This document shows, piece after piece, positions 24,658 through 34,725 of a stretch of DNA of 64,000 nt. The DNA comes from 20CM-2-65-7 sp963830455 (GTDB lineage Bacteria; Gemmatimonadota; Gemmatimonadetes; Gemmatimonadales; GWC2-71-9), in assembly GCA_963830455.1 (NCBI GenBank), contig CAWHMT010000006.1, positions 62,001 through 126,000 of the forward strand, read 5' to 3'. Each line of letters starts with the position of its first letter. The first letter of the stretch is position 1. The position numbers were made by a program, and so were the translations under genes. Below the pieces are notes generated by a model. The model saw only the letters and a list, made by a program, of their open reading frames with translations, did not search any database and was not told the DNA's origin.

Positions 24658-24787
24658 AGAACGGGAGGCTACTCGGGGTCGGCGGCGTTCGGTCAACTCT
24701 CGGGCGGTGGAGGGCGGTCGAAGGCGGTCGAGGGGGGGGTGTACCACCATTGCTTAACCAGGCACGGTTTCCTACGTTAGCTGCCCC

Positions 24788-25708
24788 ATGATGAACAACC
24801 CGAGGGAGCAAGGTCCCAAGCGCGAGCGGCGCTGGCAGACGTCCCAGGAGCGGGCGCGCGTCGCGGCTGACTTGATCGAGGAGGCCGAGTCTCTCACCCA
24901 GACCGGCGCGATCGCAACGCCTGACGACGTGGCGCGTGCCGAGCTGCCGCCTCCCATCCGCGTCGCGCCAGTGGCCGCGAATCCCGGACCTACGTCCAAG
25001 CTGGACCAGGACGATGAACTGAAAGCACCGGAGCCGTCACCTCCAGCTCCTCCGCCAACGTCGACCGCGCCGCCGGAGCCTGCGGCGCCGCCGTCTGAAG
25101 ATCCGTTGTACGTCGCGGCCCGCGAGGCGAGCGAGCGCGGCGACAAGGAGCGCGCCGCGGCGTCGTATCGCGATCTGCTCGCGCGCGATCCGAACCACGT
25201 GAAGGCGCGCAACAACCTCGCGCTGATTCTGGACGCGCGGGGCGATCGCGACGGCGCGCTGGCCGAGCTGGACCGCGCACTCGAGAGCGAACCGGATAAC
25301 CCCGCGCTGCTCCTGAACCGCGCCGCCGTGCTGGCGGCGACCGTTCGCTACGCCGCGGCGCAGCGCGATCTGCAACGGGTGCTCCGCGCCGAGCCGTCGA
25401 ACGTCGAGGCATTGTTCAATCTCGGCATCGTGCTCACGCGGCGCGGGATGTGGCCTCAGGGCATCGACCAGTTGAAACGGGCCGCCGAACTCGAGCCGGG
25501 CCGCGCCGCGGCCTGGTACTACCTCGGCGAAGCGCTGAATCACATGGATGACTTGAGCGGCGCGCTGTCGGCGTATGAGCGGGCCGTCGAGCTGCAGCCC
25601 GCCAATCCCAAGGCGCTCTATGGCATCGGCAAGGTGCTCGATCGCCTGAATCGCCCCGATGAGGCGACCGCCATGTACCGCCGCTCCCGGGAAATGACCG
25701 GGAGGTGA
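24788..25708 (+). CDS. Tetratricopeptide repeat protein
   Basis: 306 residues. The first 100 are charged then proline-rich and probably disordered (LKAPEPSPPAPPPTSTAPPE). From about residue 105 there are five to six TPR units, seen as repeated A..A...Y..LL..DP and N.A......G spacing (ASYRDLLARDPNHVKARNNL, ELDRALESEPDNPALLLNRA, LKRAAELEPGRAAAWYYLGE). No signal peptide. The ATG at 24788 is directly followed by another ATG. It is divergent from uvrA across 130 bases and overlaps the macro-domain gene by GTGA, so it heads a plus-strand operon. Partner unknown. Confidence 0.85.
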   Translation: MMNNPREQGPKRERRWQTSQERARVAADLIEEAESLTQTGAIATPDDVARAELPPPIRVAPVAANPGPTSKLDQDDELKAPEPSPPAPPPTSTAPPEPAAPPSEDPLYVAAREASERGDKERAAASYRDLLARDPNHVKARNNLALILDARGDRDGALAELDRALESEPDNPALLLNRAAVLAATVRYAAAQRDLQRVLRAEPSNVEALFNLGIVLTRRGMWPQGIDQLKRAAELEPGRAAAWYYLGEALNHMDDLSGALSAYERAVELQPANPKALYGIGKVLDRLNRPDEATAMYRRSREMTGR

Positions 25709-26211
25709 TTCGAGTAGTCGTGGACGATCTCGCATCGTTCGCCGCTGACGTCCTCGTCCGTCCCGCCACCACTCGCCTCGACCCCACGGCTGCCGCGTTG
25801 CGCCGCCTGGAAATCGTCGGCGGCGAGGAATTCCAGAACCGCATTCGCCTGAATCGCGAGCTCGCCGTCGGCGCCGCCGTCGTCACGGCCGCAGGCGGCG
25901 ATTTGCCGGCGGAGTTCGTGATCCACGCCGTGATCCGCAGCGAAACGGAGCCTGTGACGCGCGGCAACGTCGCGCGCGCCTGGCTCTCGACCCTGCACCA
26001 GGCGCAGGAGTGGCAGTTTGCGCACCTCAGCGCCCCGCCGCTGGGCACGGGGGCCGGCAATCTCCCGCTCGAGGATGCGGCCGAGATCATGGCGACGGTG
26101 CTGCATGCGCACCGCGGCACCGCCCAATTCCCGGCCGATGTCTCGTTCGTCGTCGAGCGCCCCGAGGATCAGCAGGTATTTGAAGCGGCCTTGCAGCGGG
26201 CGATCGCGTGA
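25705..26211 (+). CDS. Macro domain protein (ADP-ribose binding)
   Basis: 168 residues from a GTG at 25705 (MIRVVVDDLASFAADVLV). The macro-domain signature is clear: an early V-D-D-I/L-like strand, then GAAVVTAAGGDLPAEFVIHAVI, and a later AAEIMATVL helix. Macro domains bind ADP-ribose or related metabolites and some hydrolyse them; the typical catalytic Asn is not evident at the expected place, so binding rather than catalysis is safer. Start overlaps the TPR gene stop (GTGA) and the stop overlaps the transglutaminase start (GTGA). Confidence 0.82.
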   Translation: MIRVVVDDLASFAADVLVRPATTRLDPTAAALRRLEIVGGEEFQNRIRLNRELAVGAAVVTAAGGDLPAEFVIHAVIRSETEPVTRGNVARAWLSTLHQAQEWQFAHLSAPPLGTGAGNLPLEDAAEIMATVLHAHRGTAQFPADVSFVVERPEDQQVFEAALQRAIA

Positions 26212-27715
26212 GCCGCCGCCAGTGGGTGATCGCGATCATCGCGGCCTGGGTGCTGTCGCTGGGCTGGCTCGTGAAACGAGAAGTATTTCGCCCGACCGGC
26301 GCGCGCCTCGCCGCCGCCGCGCTCGCGGTCGCGCCCGGCGGATTGTTCTATCGACTCGAGGTGGGCGGCCAGCAAACCGGGTATTCCTCCACCACCATCG
26401 ACACGCTGCCGAGCGCGTTGCGTGTCGAAACCGTGTTCGTGCTCGAGGTGCCCGCGCTCGGGAAGCTGCATCGCACGAGCGCGCGCAGCGTCGCCATCCT
26501 CTCGCGCGCGCTGCGGCTGCAGAGCATCGAGGCCACGTTCGATGGGGACATCGGGGAATTCACGACGCACGGGCGCGTCGTGGGCGATTCGGTGCTCGCC
26601 ATCTCGATCCTCTCGGAAGGCGACTCGCAGATGGCGCGGATCCCGCTCCAGGGGCCCATCACGCTCCCCGCGCTGCTGCCGCTGCGGCTCGCGTTTGGAG
26701 GCGAGCTGCAATCGGGACGCTCGTACACCGCGCGCCTCTTCGATCCGATCCTCGTGACCAGCCGCGACCTCACGGTGCGCGTCGCGGCCGAGTCCACCCT
26801 GGTCGTCTCCGACAGCGCCGACCTCGATTCGACCACGATGACGTGGGTGCCTGAGCACTTCGACACGGTACGGGCCTTCCGCATCGAGCAGGATGCGAGC
26901 GGCGTCCCGACGAGTAGCTGGATCGATGCGCAGGGGCGTCTCGTGTTCGCGTCCACCGAGCCTGCACAGGGTGGCGACGGCTTTGCGATGGAGCGCGCCG
27001 CCTTCGAGATCGTCTACGAAAACTTCAAGAAGCGCGATACCGCCCGCGTGGCGCGGAGCAGCGCGGCGCCGGGCCGCGGCGACATCGTGCCGCTCACGGC
27101 GCTCGCGGCCGGCGTGACCGCGATGCCGGCGGCACGCACGCGCATGGTGCTCCGCCGGAATGGCCGCGACAGCGTCGAGATCCAGCAGCCGGGCGCACTC
27201 GCGGCGCACGCGGCACCCTACCGGCTCCCCTCGCGCGATACCGCGCTGGCGCGCTGGCTCGCGCCCGAGCCGCTGATTCAGAGCCGTGACCCGCGCATCG
27301 CCGCGCAGACGCGTCAAATCATCGGCCGTGAGCGCAGCCCGGCGCGCGTCGCGGAATTGCTCACGCACTGGGTGTCGCGCTCGGTGCACCGCTCCCCCGC
27401 GAGCGCCGCGAGCGTGCCGAGCGCGGTGAAGGTGCTGGCGGTGCGCCGCGGCGATTGCAACGAAGCCACGACGCTGTTCGTGGCGCTCGCGCGCTCCGCC
27501 GGACTGCCGGCCCGAACGGTGTCCGGGCTGATTTACCTGAACGACCGCTTCTATTACCACGCGTGGGCCGAGATCTATCTGACCGAGTGGCTCGCCGTCG
27601 ACCCGACGTTCGATCAATTCCCCGCCGACGCGGCGCGGCTGCGCATCGCGACGGGCGGGCTGGCGCGCCAGGCCGAGCTCGTTCCGCTCATCGGCCGGCT
27701 GAAGCTCGAGGTGCT

Positions 27716-27719
<4 letters not shown>
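26208..27719 (+). CDS. Transglutaminase-like domain protein, membrane anchored
   Basis: 503 residues from a GTG at 26208. An N-terminal membrane helix (WVIAIIAAWVLSLGWLV) precedes a large beta-rich region that likely faces the periplasm. The C-terminal transglutaminase-like core shows the triad: Cys417 in RRGDCNEATTLFVALARSAG, His451 in FYYHAWAEIYL and Asp465 in AVDPTFDQFP. Such domains often act as cysteine proteases or peptide-bond modifiers. It overlaps the ABC ATPase start (ATGA) and is probably co-expressed with that transporter. Confidence 0.87.
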
Positions 27720-28470
<751 letters not shown>

Positions 28471-28474
<4 letters not shown>

Positions 28475-30165
28475 GGCAGCCGTCGCTCGCGCACGTTCTC
28501 CAGCCCAAGTGGCGCACCGCGTTGCAGCGGCTGCGCGAAGAGCGCGAGCGCGGGGGCAGCGGCAAGCTCATCATCCTGGCGCTGGTCGGCGGCGCGTTTT
28601 GGGCGGGTGTGTTCGGCGTCCTGTACCGGATTCTCAGGACGCTGCGGGGCGTCGAAGAGCTCGGGTCCGCTGATTCCCGGGAAGATCCTGGGACTCGATC
28701 CTCCTCTCCTTCATCTCCATCCTGGTGCTCTCGAACGTCATCACGGCGCTGTCGAGCTTCTTCCTGGCGAAGGACCTCGACCTGCTCGTCTCCGCGCCGG
28801 TCGACTGGCTGCGACTCTATCTCGCCAAACTCGGCGAGACGCTGCTGCACTCCTCGTGGATGGTGGCGCTGATGGCGGTGCCGATCCTCACGGCGTACGG
28901 TGTGGTCTACAACGGCGGTGTGCTGTTCGCGGTGTACGCGATGCTCGCGATCGTGCCGATGCTGATTCTGCCCGCGGTGGTGGGGTGCGCGGTCACGCTG
29001 GTGCTGGTGAACATTTTCCCCGCGCGGCGCACCCGCGATCTGCTGTCCATCATCGCGCTCGGTGCCGCCGGCGGCGTGATTCTGCTGTTCCGCGTCATTC
29101 GCCCCGAGCAGCTCGCGCGGCCCGAAGGATTCCGCAACCTGCTCGACTTCGTCATCCTGCTGCGCGGGCCGACGTCGCCGTTCCTGCCGAGCGAGTGGGC
29201 CTCGCAGGCGATCATGGGATACCTGCGGAACGAGCTCGATCCCTTCCCGCTCGTCATGCTTGTGGTCGACCGCCGCCGCATTCGTCACCTTGGGCGCGTT
29301 GCTGCATCGCGCGCTCTATCCGCAGGGGTTCACCAAGGCGCAGGAGGGGGCCGAGCGGTTCATTCGCGGCGGGCTGTGGCGCTGGACCGTTGGATCGCTG
29401 CTCGGGTGGCTGCCGGTCGCCAAACGCGAGTTTGTGCTGAAGGACATCAAGCTGTTCTTCCGCGACACGACGCAATGGAGCCAGCTGATCCTGCTCGCCG
29501 TCCTGGTGGTCGTGTATCTGTTCAACATTCAGGCGTTGCCGCTGCATCGCGGCGAACCGGTCGGGTTCTTCTACGTGAACCTGGTGTCGTTTCTGAATCT
29601 GGGACTGGCGGGATTCGTGCTGGCCTCGATCGCGGCGCGATTCATCTTCCCGGCAGTCTCGCTCGAGGGACGGCAGATGTGGCTGCTCCGTTCGTCACCG
29701 CTCGACCTGCGCGCGCTGCTGTGGTCCAAGTACTGGGTGGGCACGCTCCCGCTGCTCGTGCTTGGCCTGATCCTGACCGGCTTGACCAACGCCCTGCTCG
29801 AGGTCACGGCCTTCATGATGATCCTGAGCCTCGCCACCATGGCGGGGTTGACGCTCGCGATCTCGGCGCTGGCGCTGACGTTCGGGACGCTCTATCCGCA
29901 GTTCGAGACCGAGAACGCCGCACAAATCCCCACCTCGTTCGGCGGTCTCGTCTTCATGATGGCGACGATCGCGCTGCTCGCCGGCGTGCTGATGATCCTG
30001 GCGCAAGCGGTCTATACGTACGTGCGGTCGGCGTGGGAGGGGCAGCCGTTGGGGGTCACACCGGCGATGATCGGCCTGTTCGTCGTGGCCGCCGCCGTGT
30101 GCGCGGCGGCCACGTTCATCCCCTTGCGAATGGCACTGCGAAAAATGGAGAGCTTCGAGTTCTAG
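28471..30165 (+). pseudogene. ABC transporter permease, reading frame broken three times
   Basis: The ATG at 28471 overlaps the ATPase stop (ATGA). The protein starts MRQPSLAHVLQPKWRTAL and would be about 564 residues with ten or more membrane helices, but three single extra bases change frame: near 28666 (GAGCTCGGG-T-CCGCTG), near 28697 (GGACTC-G-ATCCTC) and near 29262 (ATGCTT-G-TGGTCG). Removing them gives a continuous family-like sequence (VEELGPLIPGKILGLILLSF, then LSNVITALSSFFLAKDLDLL). All three are +1 and together restore the frame, ending in LRKMESFEF. Either sequence errors or a recently disabled gene; the rest of the coding sequence looks well preserved. Confidence 0.75.
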
Positions 30166-30166
30166 C

Positions 30167-30661
30167 CTACCGCCAGCTCACGCCCCCCACGAGCTGAAAC
30201 GAAGTCTCGTCGCCCAGTATGAACCGGCCTTCGACGTACGGCCGGGTTTTGCCGCGCGAGCCTTCGAAACCGGTCGCGAGATTGAGATTGGTATCGCTGT
30301 TGCTGTTCCCGCCGGCGCTCGCGTGGGACCAATTCAGTCCGCCAACCACATACCACACGCGACGGCGCGTGGGCGGGCGCCACTTCAAGTCGAAGTTCAG
30401 CGCCCACAGCGAGCCGCCGCTCACGAAGTAGTAGTCGAAGGTGGGATAGAAGGCGAGGTCCGGCGAGATCGGCCACGACAGCTGCGCGCCCAGCAGCATG
30501 TCATCCAGGTCGAAGTTGTAACCCAGGTGCGCGCCGTAGGTCGGCCCGGAGTTGACGGCCGCGCCGCCACGCCGACGTGACCGGCGCTGTGCGTCCGCGG
30601 TGGAAGCCACCAAGACCAGAAGCAGCAACACGAGCATCACGCGCGAGGGCCAGCGATTCAC
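30167..30661 (-). CDS. Small outer-membrane beta-barrel protein
   Basis: About 164 residues from a GTG at 30661, or 156 from the ATG at 30637. A signal peptide (MLVLLLLVLVASTADAQ) precedes a basic patch (RRSRRRGG) and eight or so amphipathic strands typical of small barrels (YGAHLGYNFDLDDMLLGAQL, YVVGGLNWSHASAG, YVEGRFILGDETSFQLVGGV), ending in Trp-Arg. Function unknown; OmpX/OmpA-like barrels are the nearest architecture. Converges tail to tail with the ABC permease, one base apart. Confidence 0.75.
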   Translation of the reverse strand: MNRWPSRVMLVLLLLVLVASTADAQRRSRRRGGAAVNSGPTYGAHLGYNFDLDDMLLGAQLSWPISPDLAFYPTFDYYFVSGGSLWALNFDLKWRPPTRRRVWYVVGGLNWSHASAGGNSNSDTNLNLATGFEGSRGKTRPYVEGRFILGDETSFQLVGGVSWR

Positions 30662-30719
30662 GGACGGCTCCAGTGTTCGGGGATGCAGACTGATAGGAAA
30701 CGGTAGCCGAAAATGCAAG

Positions 30720-31208
30720 TCAGGCGGCGACGCGGGCTCCGCAGGAATTGCAGTAACGGGCGTCACTTTCGAGCGCCGTGCCGCAGCGGACGCAGTAGCC
30801 GGGAGCGGTGCCTAGCCGCCTGCCGCAATCCGAGCAGAAGAGGGCGTCGTTTTCCGGGCGGGGGCCGTGCTTTGGACATGCTGGCGTTGGGAGTTTGGAG
30901 ATAGGCGTTGGTTTGGCCAGTGGTTTTGCCAGCTCCTGACTCCTAACTCCCGCCTCCATTCGCATCGCCGCGAGCGCTTCGGCCGTGTACTTGGCTTTCA
31001 GTTGCTCGTAGTCGGTATCCGAGAGCTTCCCCGTCGCGCGATCGAACTCGATCTCCTTGAGCGCGCGTAACGCCACGGCCTGCGGACTCATATCATCGTC
31101 AGGATCGTCGCCTTCGTCGACGTTGGGATCTGCCGCGGCCTCCGGTGACGGGCGCAGGATTGGGAGCAGCACGAAGTAGATCGCTCCTGCCGCCAGCAGG
31201 ATTCCCAC
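30720..31208 (-). CDS. CcmI-like membrane protein with double zinc ribbon
   Basis: About 162 residues from a GTG at 31208; no ATG is available, and an ATT at 31232 would give a slightly longer N-terminus. One membrane helix (LIVGILLAAGAIYFVLLPIL) is followed by ALRALKEIEFDRATGKLSDT and DYEQLKAKYTAEA, the helical motif of CcmI/CycH-type cytochrome maturation proteins. A low-complexity linker (LAKPLAKPTPISKLPTP) encoded by heptamer repeats leads to two zinc ribbons (CPKH..CSDC and CVRCG..CNSCG). It follows ccmH by a few bases, supporting a role in presenting apocytochrome c. Confidence 0.75.
   Translation of the reverse strand: MGILLAAGAIYFVLLPILRPSPEAAADPNVDEGDDPDDDMSPQAVALRALKEIEFDRATGKLSDTDYEQLKAKYTAEALAAMRMEAGVRSQELAKPLAKPTPISKLPTPACPKHGPRPENDALFCSDCGRRLGTAPGYCVRCGTALESDARYCNSCGARVAA
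30884..30960. repeat. Degenerate heptamer array in the CcmI-like gene
   Basis: About eleven 7-base units, for example GGCGTTG-GGAGTTT-GGAGATA-GGCGTTG at one end and GCTCCTG-ACTCCTA-ACTCCCG-CCTCCAT at the other. It encodes the Lys/Pro-rich linker between the membrane-proximal part and the zinc ribbons. Confidence 0.65.
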
Positions 31209-31236
31209 GATCAGCTCGAGGACTTGAAGAATGGGC

Positions 31237-31809
31237 TTAGCCGGGCAGGCGATCGAGCTCGTCGCGCAACCGCTGCAGCTCGGCGGCTGACGCGTCGGGC
31301 GGCGCTGCGATCGGCGCACTCGCGTCCGCGCTCACCGGCGCGACTTGCGCGTCCCGGGTCCAGCGGCGCAGCACCCGGACCAGGAACACGGCCGCGACGA
31401 TGATCGCGAGCGACGGCACGAAATAGCCGGCGAGGTTGAATCCACGGCGCGGCGGCGCCATCAGCACCGCCTCGCCGTACTGCGCGACGAACGCATCGAT
31501 GATCTGCTGATCGTTCTTCCCCTGCTCGGCGAGTCCCACCACTTCCTTGTGCAACGCGGGGCTGTAGGTGCAGGTGAAATCCGTGGTGCGGCAGGTATAG
31601 ATGTCGAGCCCGCACCCGCAGCTGCACCTGAGCCGCTTCTCGATTGCCTGAATCGCGGCGTCGTTGTCGGCAGCGGTGGTGACCTCACGCGACCGGCCGG
31701 CGCGGCTCGGATCGTAGACTCGTCCAGCCGTAGCAGTGTCCTGAATGACCGCGCCACCGACGGCCGCCGCAACGCCAAAGAACGCCCGGCGCGTGACGAG
31801 CTCGGTCAT
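31237..31809 (-). CDS. ccmH: Cytochrome c maturation protein CcmH-like
   Basis: 190 residues from an ATG at 31809 (MTELVTRRAFFGVAAAVGG), with an N-terminal signal/anchor, a cysteine-rich redox region RLRCSCGCGLDIYTCRTTD and a second membrane helix (YFVPSLAIIVAAVFLVRVL). CcmH proteins keep the heme-binding cysteines of apocytochrome reduced; the usual motif is LRCxxCQ, and here it is LRCSCGCG, as in several non-proteobacterial relatives. The ATG overlaps the ccmF stop (ATGA). It lies between ccmF and the CcmI-like gene. Confidence 0.88.
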   Translation of the reverse strand: MTELVTRRAFFGVAAAVGGAVIQDTATAGRVYDPSRAGRSREVTTAADNDAAIQAIEKRLRCSCGCGLDIYTCRTTDFTCTYSPALHKEVVGLAEQGKNDQQIIDAFVAQYGEAVLMAPPRRGFNLAGYFVPSLAIIVAAVFLVRVLRRWTRDAQVAPVSADASAPIAAPPDASAAELQRLRDELDRLPG

Positions 31810-33845
31810 TGCTGCACCGGCTCCAACTTCACGGCATAGCCACCCTGAATGCGCGCCGCGGCCGAGCCCTTCACCGCGACCGGTGCACCACCGGGCCAGA
31901 GGACGATCAATCCTCCCAGCACCAGGACGACGCCACCGAACCAGACCCACCAGACCAGCGGATTGATCGTGAAGCGGAACACGGCCTGTTCGGTCCCGTC
32001 CACGAGTCCCGCGAGAACGACATAGAGGTCCACGCGCAGCCCGCTCATGATCCCGACCTCCGTGGACGGCTCAAACGTCGAGCGGCCGAGTGCGTCCACG
32101 TGCTGCCGCTTCTCGGTGCGCAGCCGCCCGATCGATTTGCCGTCGCGCCGGACGTCCACCAGGGCCGCGGTCACCTGGCGATTCAACGCGTTGTATTGCG
32201 AGATCCCGAGATGCGTGAACGCGTACACGTGGCCGTCCGGACCGGACAGCGTCGCGGTCTCGCCGGGCCGCAGTGTGGCCTGCGTCTCGGTCTTGAACGC
32301 CATCCCGGCGAACGCGCCGAACAACAGGACCATGGCGACGTGGATGATGTACCCGCCGTAGCGGCGCCGATTGCGGGACAGCAGGTTCACGAGCGCGAGC
32401 GGCAGCGGCTCGTTGTACTGGCGATGGCGCGCCCGCGCGCCGCGGGCGAATTCCTGCGCGACCGTTGCCAGCACGAACCCGCCGATGCCGAACGCGAGCA
32501 GCGCCCCGACGTCCCGCATCCCGGCGACGAGCAGGATCAACAGCACGAACACGCCCGTGGTCGCCGGCACGGCGAACTGGCGCCGCAAGTTCGGGACGGA
32601 TGCCCGCCGCCAGGCGATCAGCGGCCCAATGCCCGTCAGCAACAGCAGCGCGAGGCCGAGCGGAATGTTCACCTGGTTGAAGAACGGCGGACCCACCGTG
32701 ATCTTCGTGCCGCGAATCGCTTCCGAAAGAATGGGGAACAGGGTCCCCCACAGCACCGAGAAGGCGAGCCCGATGAACAACAGATTATTGAAGAGGAAGC
32801 TCGCTTCGCGACTCACCATCGACTCGAGCCTCGCGTCCGCTTCGAGCAGCGGCAGCCGGGTCACGTACAGCACGGCGCTGCCGACCGTGATCAACAGCAG
32901 GAACCCGAGGAAGAAGTAGCCCACACTCGATTGCGTGAACGAATGCACGCTGGCGATCACGCCCGAGCGCGTGATGAACGTCCCGAAAATCGACAGCACG
33001 AAGGCGCCCAGGATGAGCGCGAGGTTCCACTTCTTCAGCATACCGCGCTTTTCCTGCACCATCACCGAATGCAGGAACGCCGTCAGCACGAGCCACGGCA
33101 GCAGCGCCGCGTTCTCGACCGGATCCCACGCCCAGTAGCCGCCCCAGCCCAGCTCGACATAGGCCCACCACATGCCGATCAGCAGTCCGATACCCAGAAA
33201 CAGCCACGACACGATCGTCCATTTGCGAACCGCGACCAGCCATTCGGCGTCGAGCTTCTTGGAGAGCAGCGCGCCGATCGCGAAGGCGAATGGGATGGTG
33301 ATCGAGATGTACCCGAGGTACAGCATCGGCGGGTGGAAGACCATCCCGGGATTCTGCAGCTGCGGATTCATGCCCGCGCCGTCGAGCGGCGTGAACGGCA
33401 GCCGCTGGAACGGGTTGGCCGAGAACAGCATGACGCTCACGAAGAACGAGACGACGAGACTGGTGACCGCGGCGACGTAGGGGAGATACACGCGATGGCG
33501 CCGTCCCGTGAGGATCTGCACCAGCGCGCCGAACAGGCTGAGGACCGTGGCCCAGAACAGCAGGCTCCCCTCCTGGCCCGAATACAGCGCCGACCACAGA
33601 TAGAACGTCGGCAGATTGCGGCTGGTGCGGCTGGCGACGTACGCGACACTGAAATCGTGGCGGAAGATCGCGACTTCGAGCGCGATCACCGCGAGCACGA
33701 GCGCGACACAGAGCGCGTATGTGGCGTGGCGGGCGCTCTGCTGGAGATCGGCGCGGCGCTGGGTGCCGCCCACGAATCCGGTAATCGCTCCCCACAGGCC
33801 CACGAGGAACGCAAGCCAGAGGGAGAGATGGCCGAGCAGCGTCAT
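31806..33845 (-). CDS. ccmF: Cytochrome c heme lyase subunit CcmF
   Basis: 679 residues with about 15 membrane segments. The heme-handling WWD motif is visible as WAYVELGWGGYWAWDPVEN (around 228-246), with conserved His in FHPPMLYLGY and in AFLHSVMVQEKRGML. Transfers heme from CcmE to apocytochrome c at the outer face of the inner membrane. It follows ccmE directly and overlaps ccmH, forming ccmE-F-H-I. The ABC subunits CcmA/B, CcmC and CcmD are not in this cluster. Confidence 0.97.
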   Translation of the reverse strand: MTLLGHLSLWLAFLVGLWGAITGFVGGTQRRADLQQSARHATYALCVALVLAVIALEVAIFRHDFSVAYVASRTSRNLPTFYLWSALYSGQEGSLLFWATVLSLFGALVQILTGRRHRVYLPYVAAVTSLVVSFFVSVMLFSANPFQRLPFTPLDGAGMNPQLQNPGMVFHPPMLYLGYISITIPFAFAIGALLSKKLDAEWLVAVRKWTIVSWLFLGIGLLIGMWWAYVELGWGGYWAWDPVENAALLPWLVLTAFLHSVMVQEKRGMLKKWNLALILGAFVLSIFGTFITRSGVIASVHSFTQSSVGYFFLGFLLLITVGSAVLYVTRLPLLEADARLESMVSREASFLFNNLLFIGLAFSVLWGTLFPILSEAIRGTKITVGPPFFNQVNIPLGLALLLLTGIGPLIAWRRASVPNLRRQFAVPATTGVFVLLILLVAGMRDVGALLAFGIGGFVLATVAQEFARGARARHRQYNEPLPLALVNLLSRNRRRYGGYIIHVAMVLLFGAFAGMAFKTETQATLRPGETATLSGPDGHVYAFTHLGISQYNALNRQVTAALVDVRRDGKSIGRLRTEKRQHVDALGRSTFEPSTEVGIMSGLRVDLYVVLAGLVDGTEQAVFRFTINPLVWWVWFGGVVLVLGGLIVLWPGGAPVAVKGSAAARIQGGYAVKLEPVQQ

Positions 33846-34250
33846 TTAAGCCTTGGGAACTGATTCGTAGCGCGACCCACACTTGGCCAGCACATCGGTC
33901 GCGTGAATGATGCCGTCCTTTTGGAGTCGTCCTTCGACGACGACTTCGACGGAGTCGGTAAAGGTGTCGGGTGCCAGTCCGCGGAACACGACCGGATAGC
34001 TGACCGTGCCGTCGGTGATGTGGAAGCGCAGCGTTTGTGTAGCGGTTTCCTTCTCCACGCTGCCGGGCACCACGCGCGCGCCGATCTTCATGCCGAGATC
34101 GTAGAAGGACGGGTCGCCGGACACGCGCTGCGCCAATTCGCTCGGCGTGAGGAAGTACTGGCCGGTCTGCTTGATGCCGGAGGCCATCAGGTAGCCGACG
34201 GCGCCGACGATGAGCACCGCTCCCAGCGCGAACTTCGTTCCAGCTTTCAT
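33846..34250 (-). CDS. ccmE: Heme chaperone CcmE, CxxxY variant
   Basis: 134 residues. N-terminal membrane anchor (FALGAVLIVGAVGYLMA), then the OB-fold beta barrel (SVEVVVEGRLQKDGIIHATD). The heme-binding site normally reads HDENY; here it is LAKCGSRYESV, so the covalent heme ligand His is replaced by Cys in a CxxxY motif. That variant is known from archaea and some deltaproteobacteria with a modified System I, usually described as lacking CcmH, whereas a CcmH-like gene is present here. The stop directly abuts the ccmF start. Confidence 0.95.
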   Translation of the reverse strand: MKAGTKFALGAVLIVGAVGYLMASGIKQTGQYFLTPSELAQRVSGDPSFYDLGMKIGARVVPGSVEKETATQTLRFHITDGTVSYPVVFRGLAPDTFTDSVEVVVEGRLQKDGIIHATDVLAKCGSRYESVPKA

Positions 34251-34257
34251 GGGTTAA

Positions 34258-34725
34258 TTATAGCACTCCGCGCTGCGCGCGCTCCAGAGCCCAGTTCACG
34301 GCCTCGACGGGACTCGTCGCGCGCGGCATATCGATCGCGTTCCCGAACGAATCGTGAAGACCGATCACCGGTTTCTGCGTGCGCTGCGCCACCGCAATCT
34401 CGGTCAGTGTACCGATGCCCCCCCCGATCGCAATCAGCGCCTGCGCCACGCGCACGATCAGGAAGTTGCGCATCTCGCCGAGCCCCGTCGCGAGCGGAAC
34501 ATCGATATAGCGATTCGCCGCGCTCGCCTCGGTGCCTGGTAAGATGCCGACCGTCACGCCGCCGTTTGATTTCGCGCCTCGTGCGGCACCTTCCATCACC
34601 CCACCAAGGCCGCCGCAAACGAGGATGGCGCCGCGTGACGCCACAAGCTGGCCGGTTTCGTATGCGAGCGTCAATTCGTCTTTGGTGCATGTGCCGCCGC
34701 CGATGACGGCGATGAGAGGCTTCAT
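34258..34725 (-). CDS. TIGR00725/SLOG family nucleotide-binding protein (LOG-like)
   Basis: 155 residues with a Rossmann fold: IAVIGGGTC at the N-terminus, LVCGGLGGVMEGAARGAKSN, then VGILPGTEASAANRYIDV and IAIGGGIGTLTEIAVAQR. This is the TIGR00725 branch of the SLOG superfamily, near lysine decarboxylase-like/LOG proteins that act on nucleotide ligands, but the LOG catalytic signature is not exact. Overlaps the mtnA stop by ATGA and precedes ccmE by seven bases. Substrate unknown. Confidence 0.85.
   Translation of the reverse strand: MKPLIAVIGGGTCTKDELTLAYETGQLVASRGAILVCGGLGGVMEGAARGAKSNGGVTVGILPGTEASAANRYIDVPLATGLGEMRNFLIVRVAQALIAIGGGIGTLTEIAVAQRTQKPVIGLHDSFGNAIDMPRATSPVEAVNWALERAQRGVL

Noticed and set aside
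24700..24745. GGCGGTCGA-like repeat between uvrA and the TPR gene
   Set aside because: Two to three imperfect 9-10 base units in a very G-rich patch; too weak to separate from composition.
31809..33863. 684-codon plus-strand frame opposite ccmF
   Set aside because: Shadow; extremely rich in His, Gln and Arg with no hydrophobic core.
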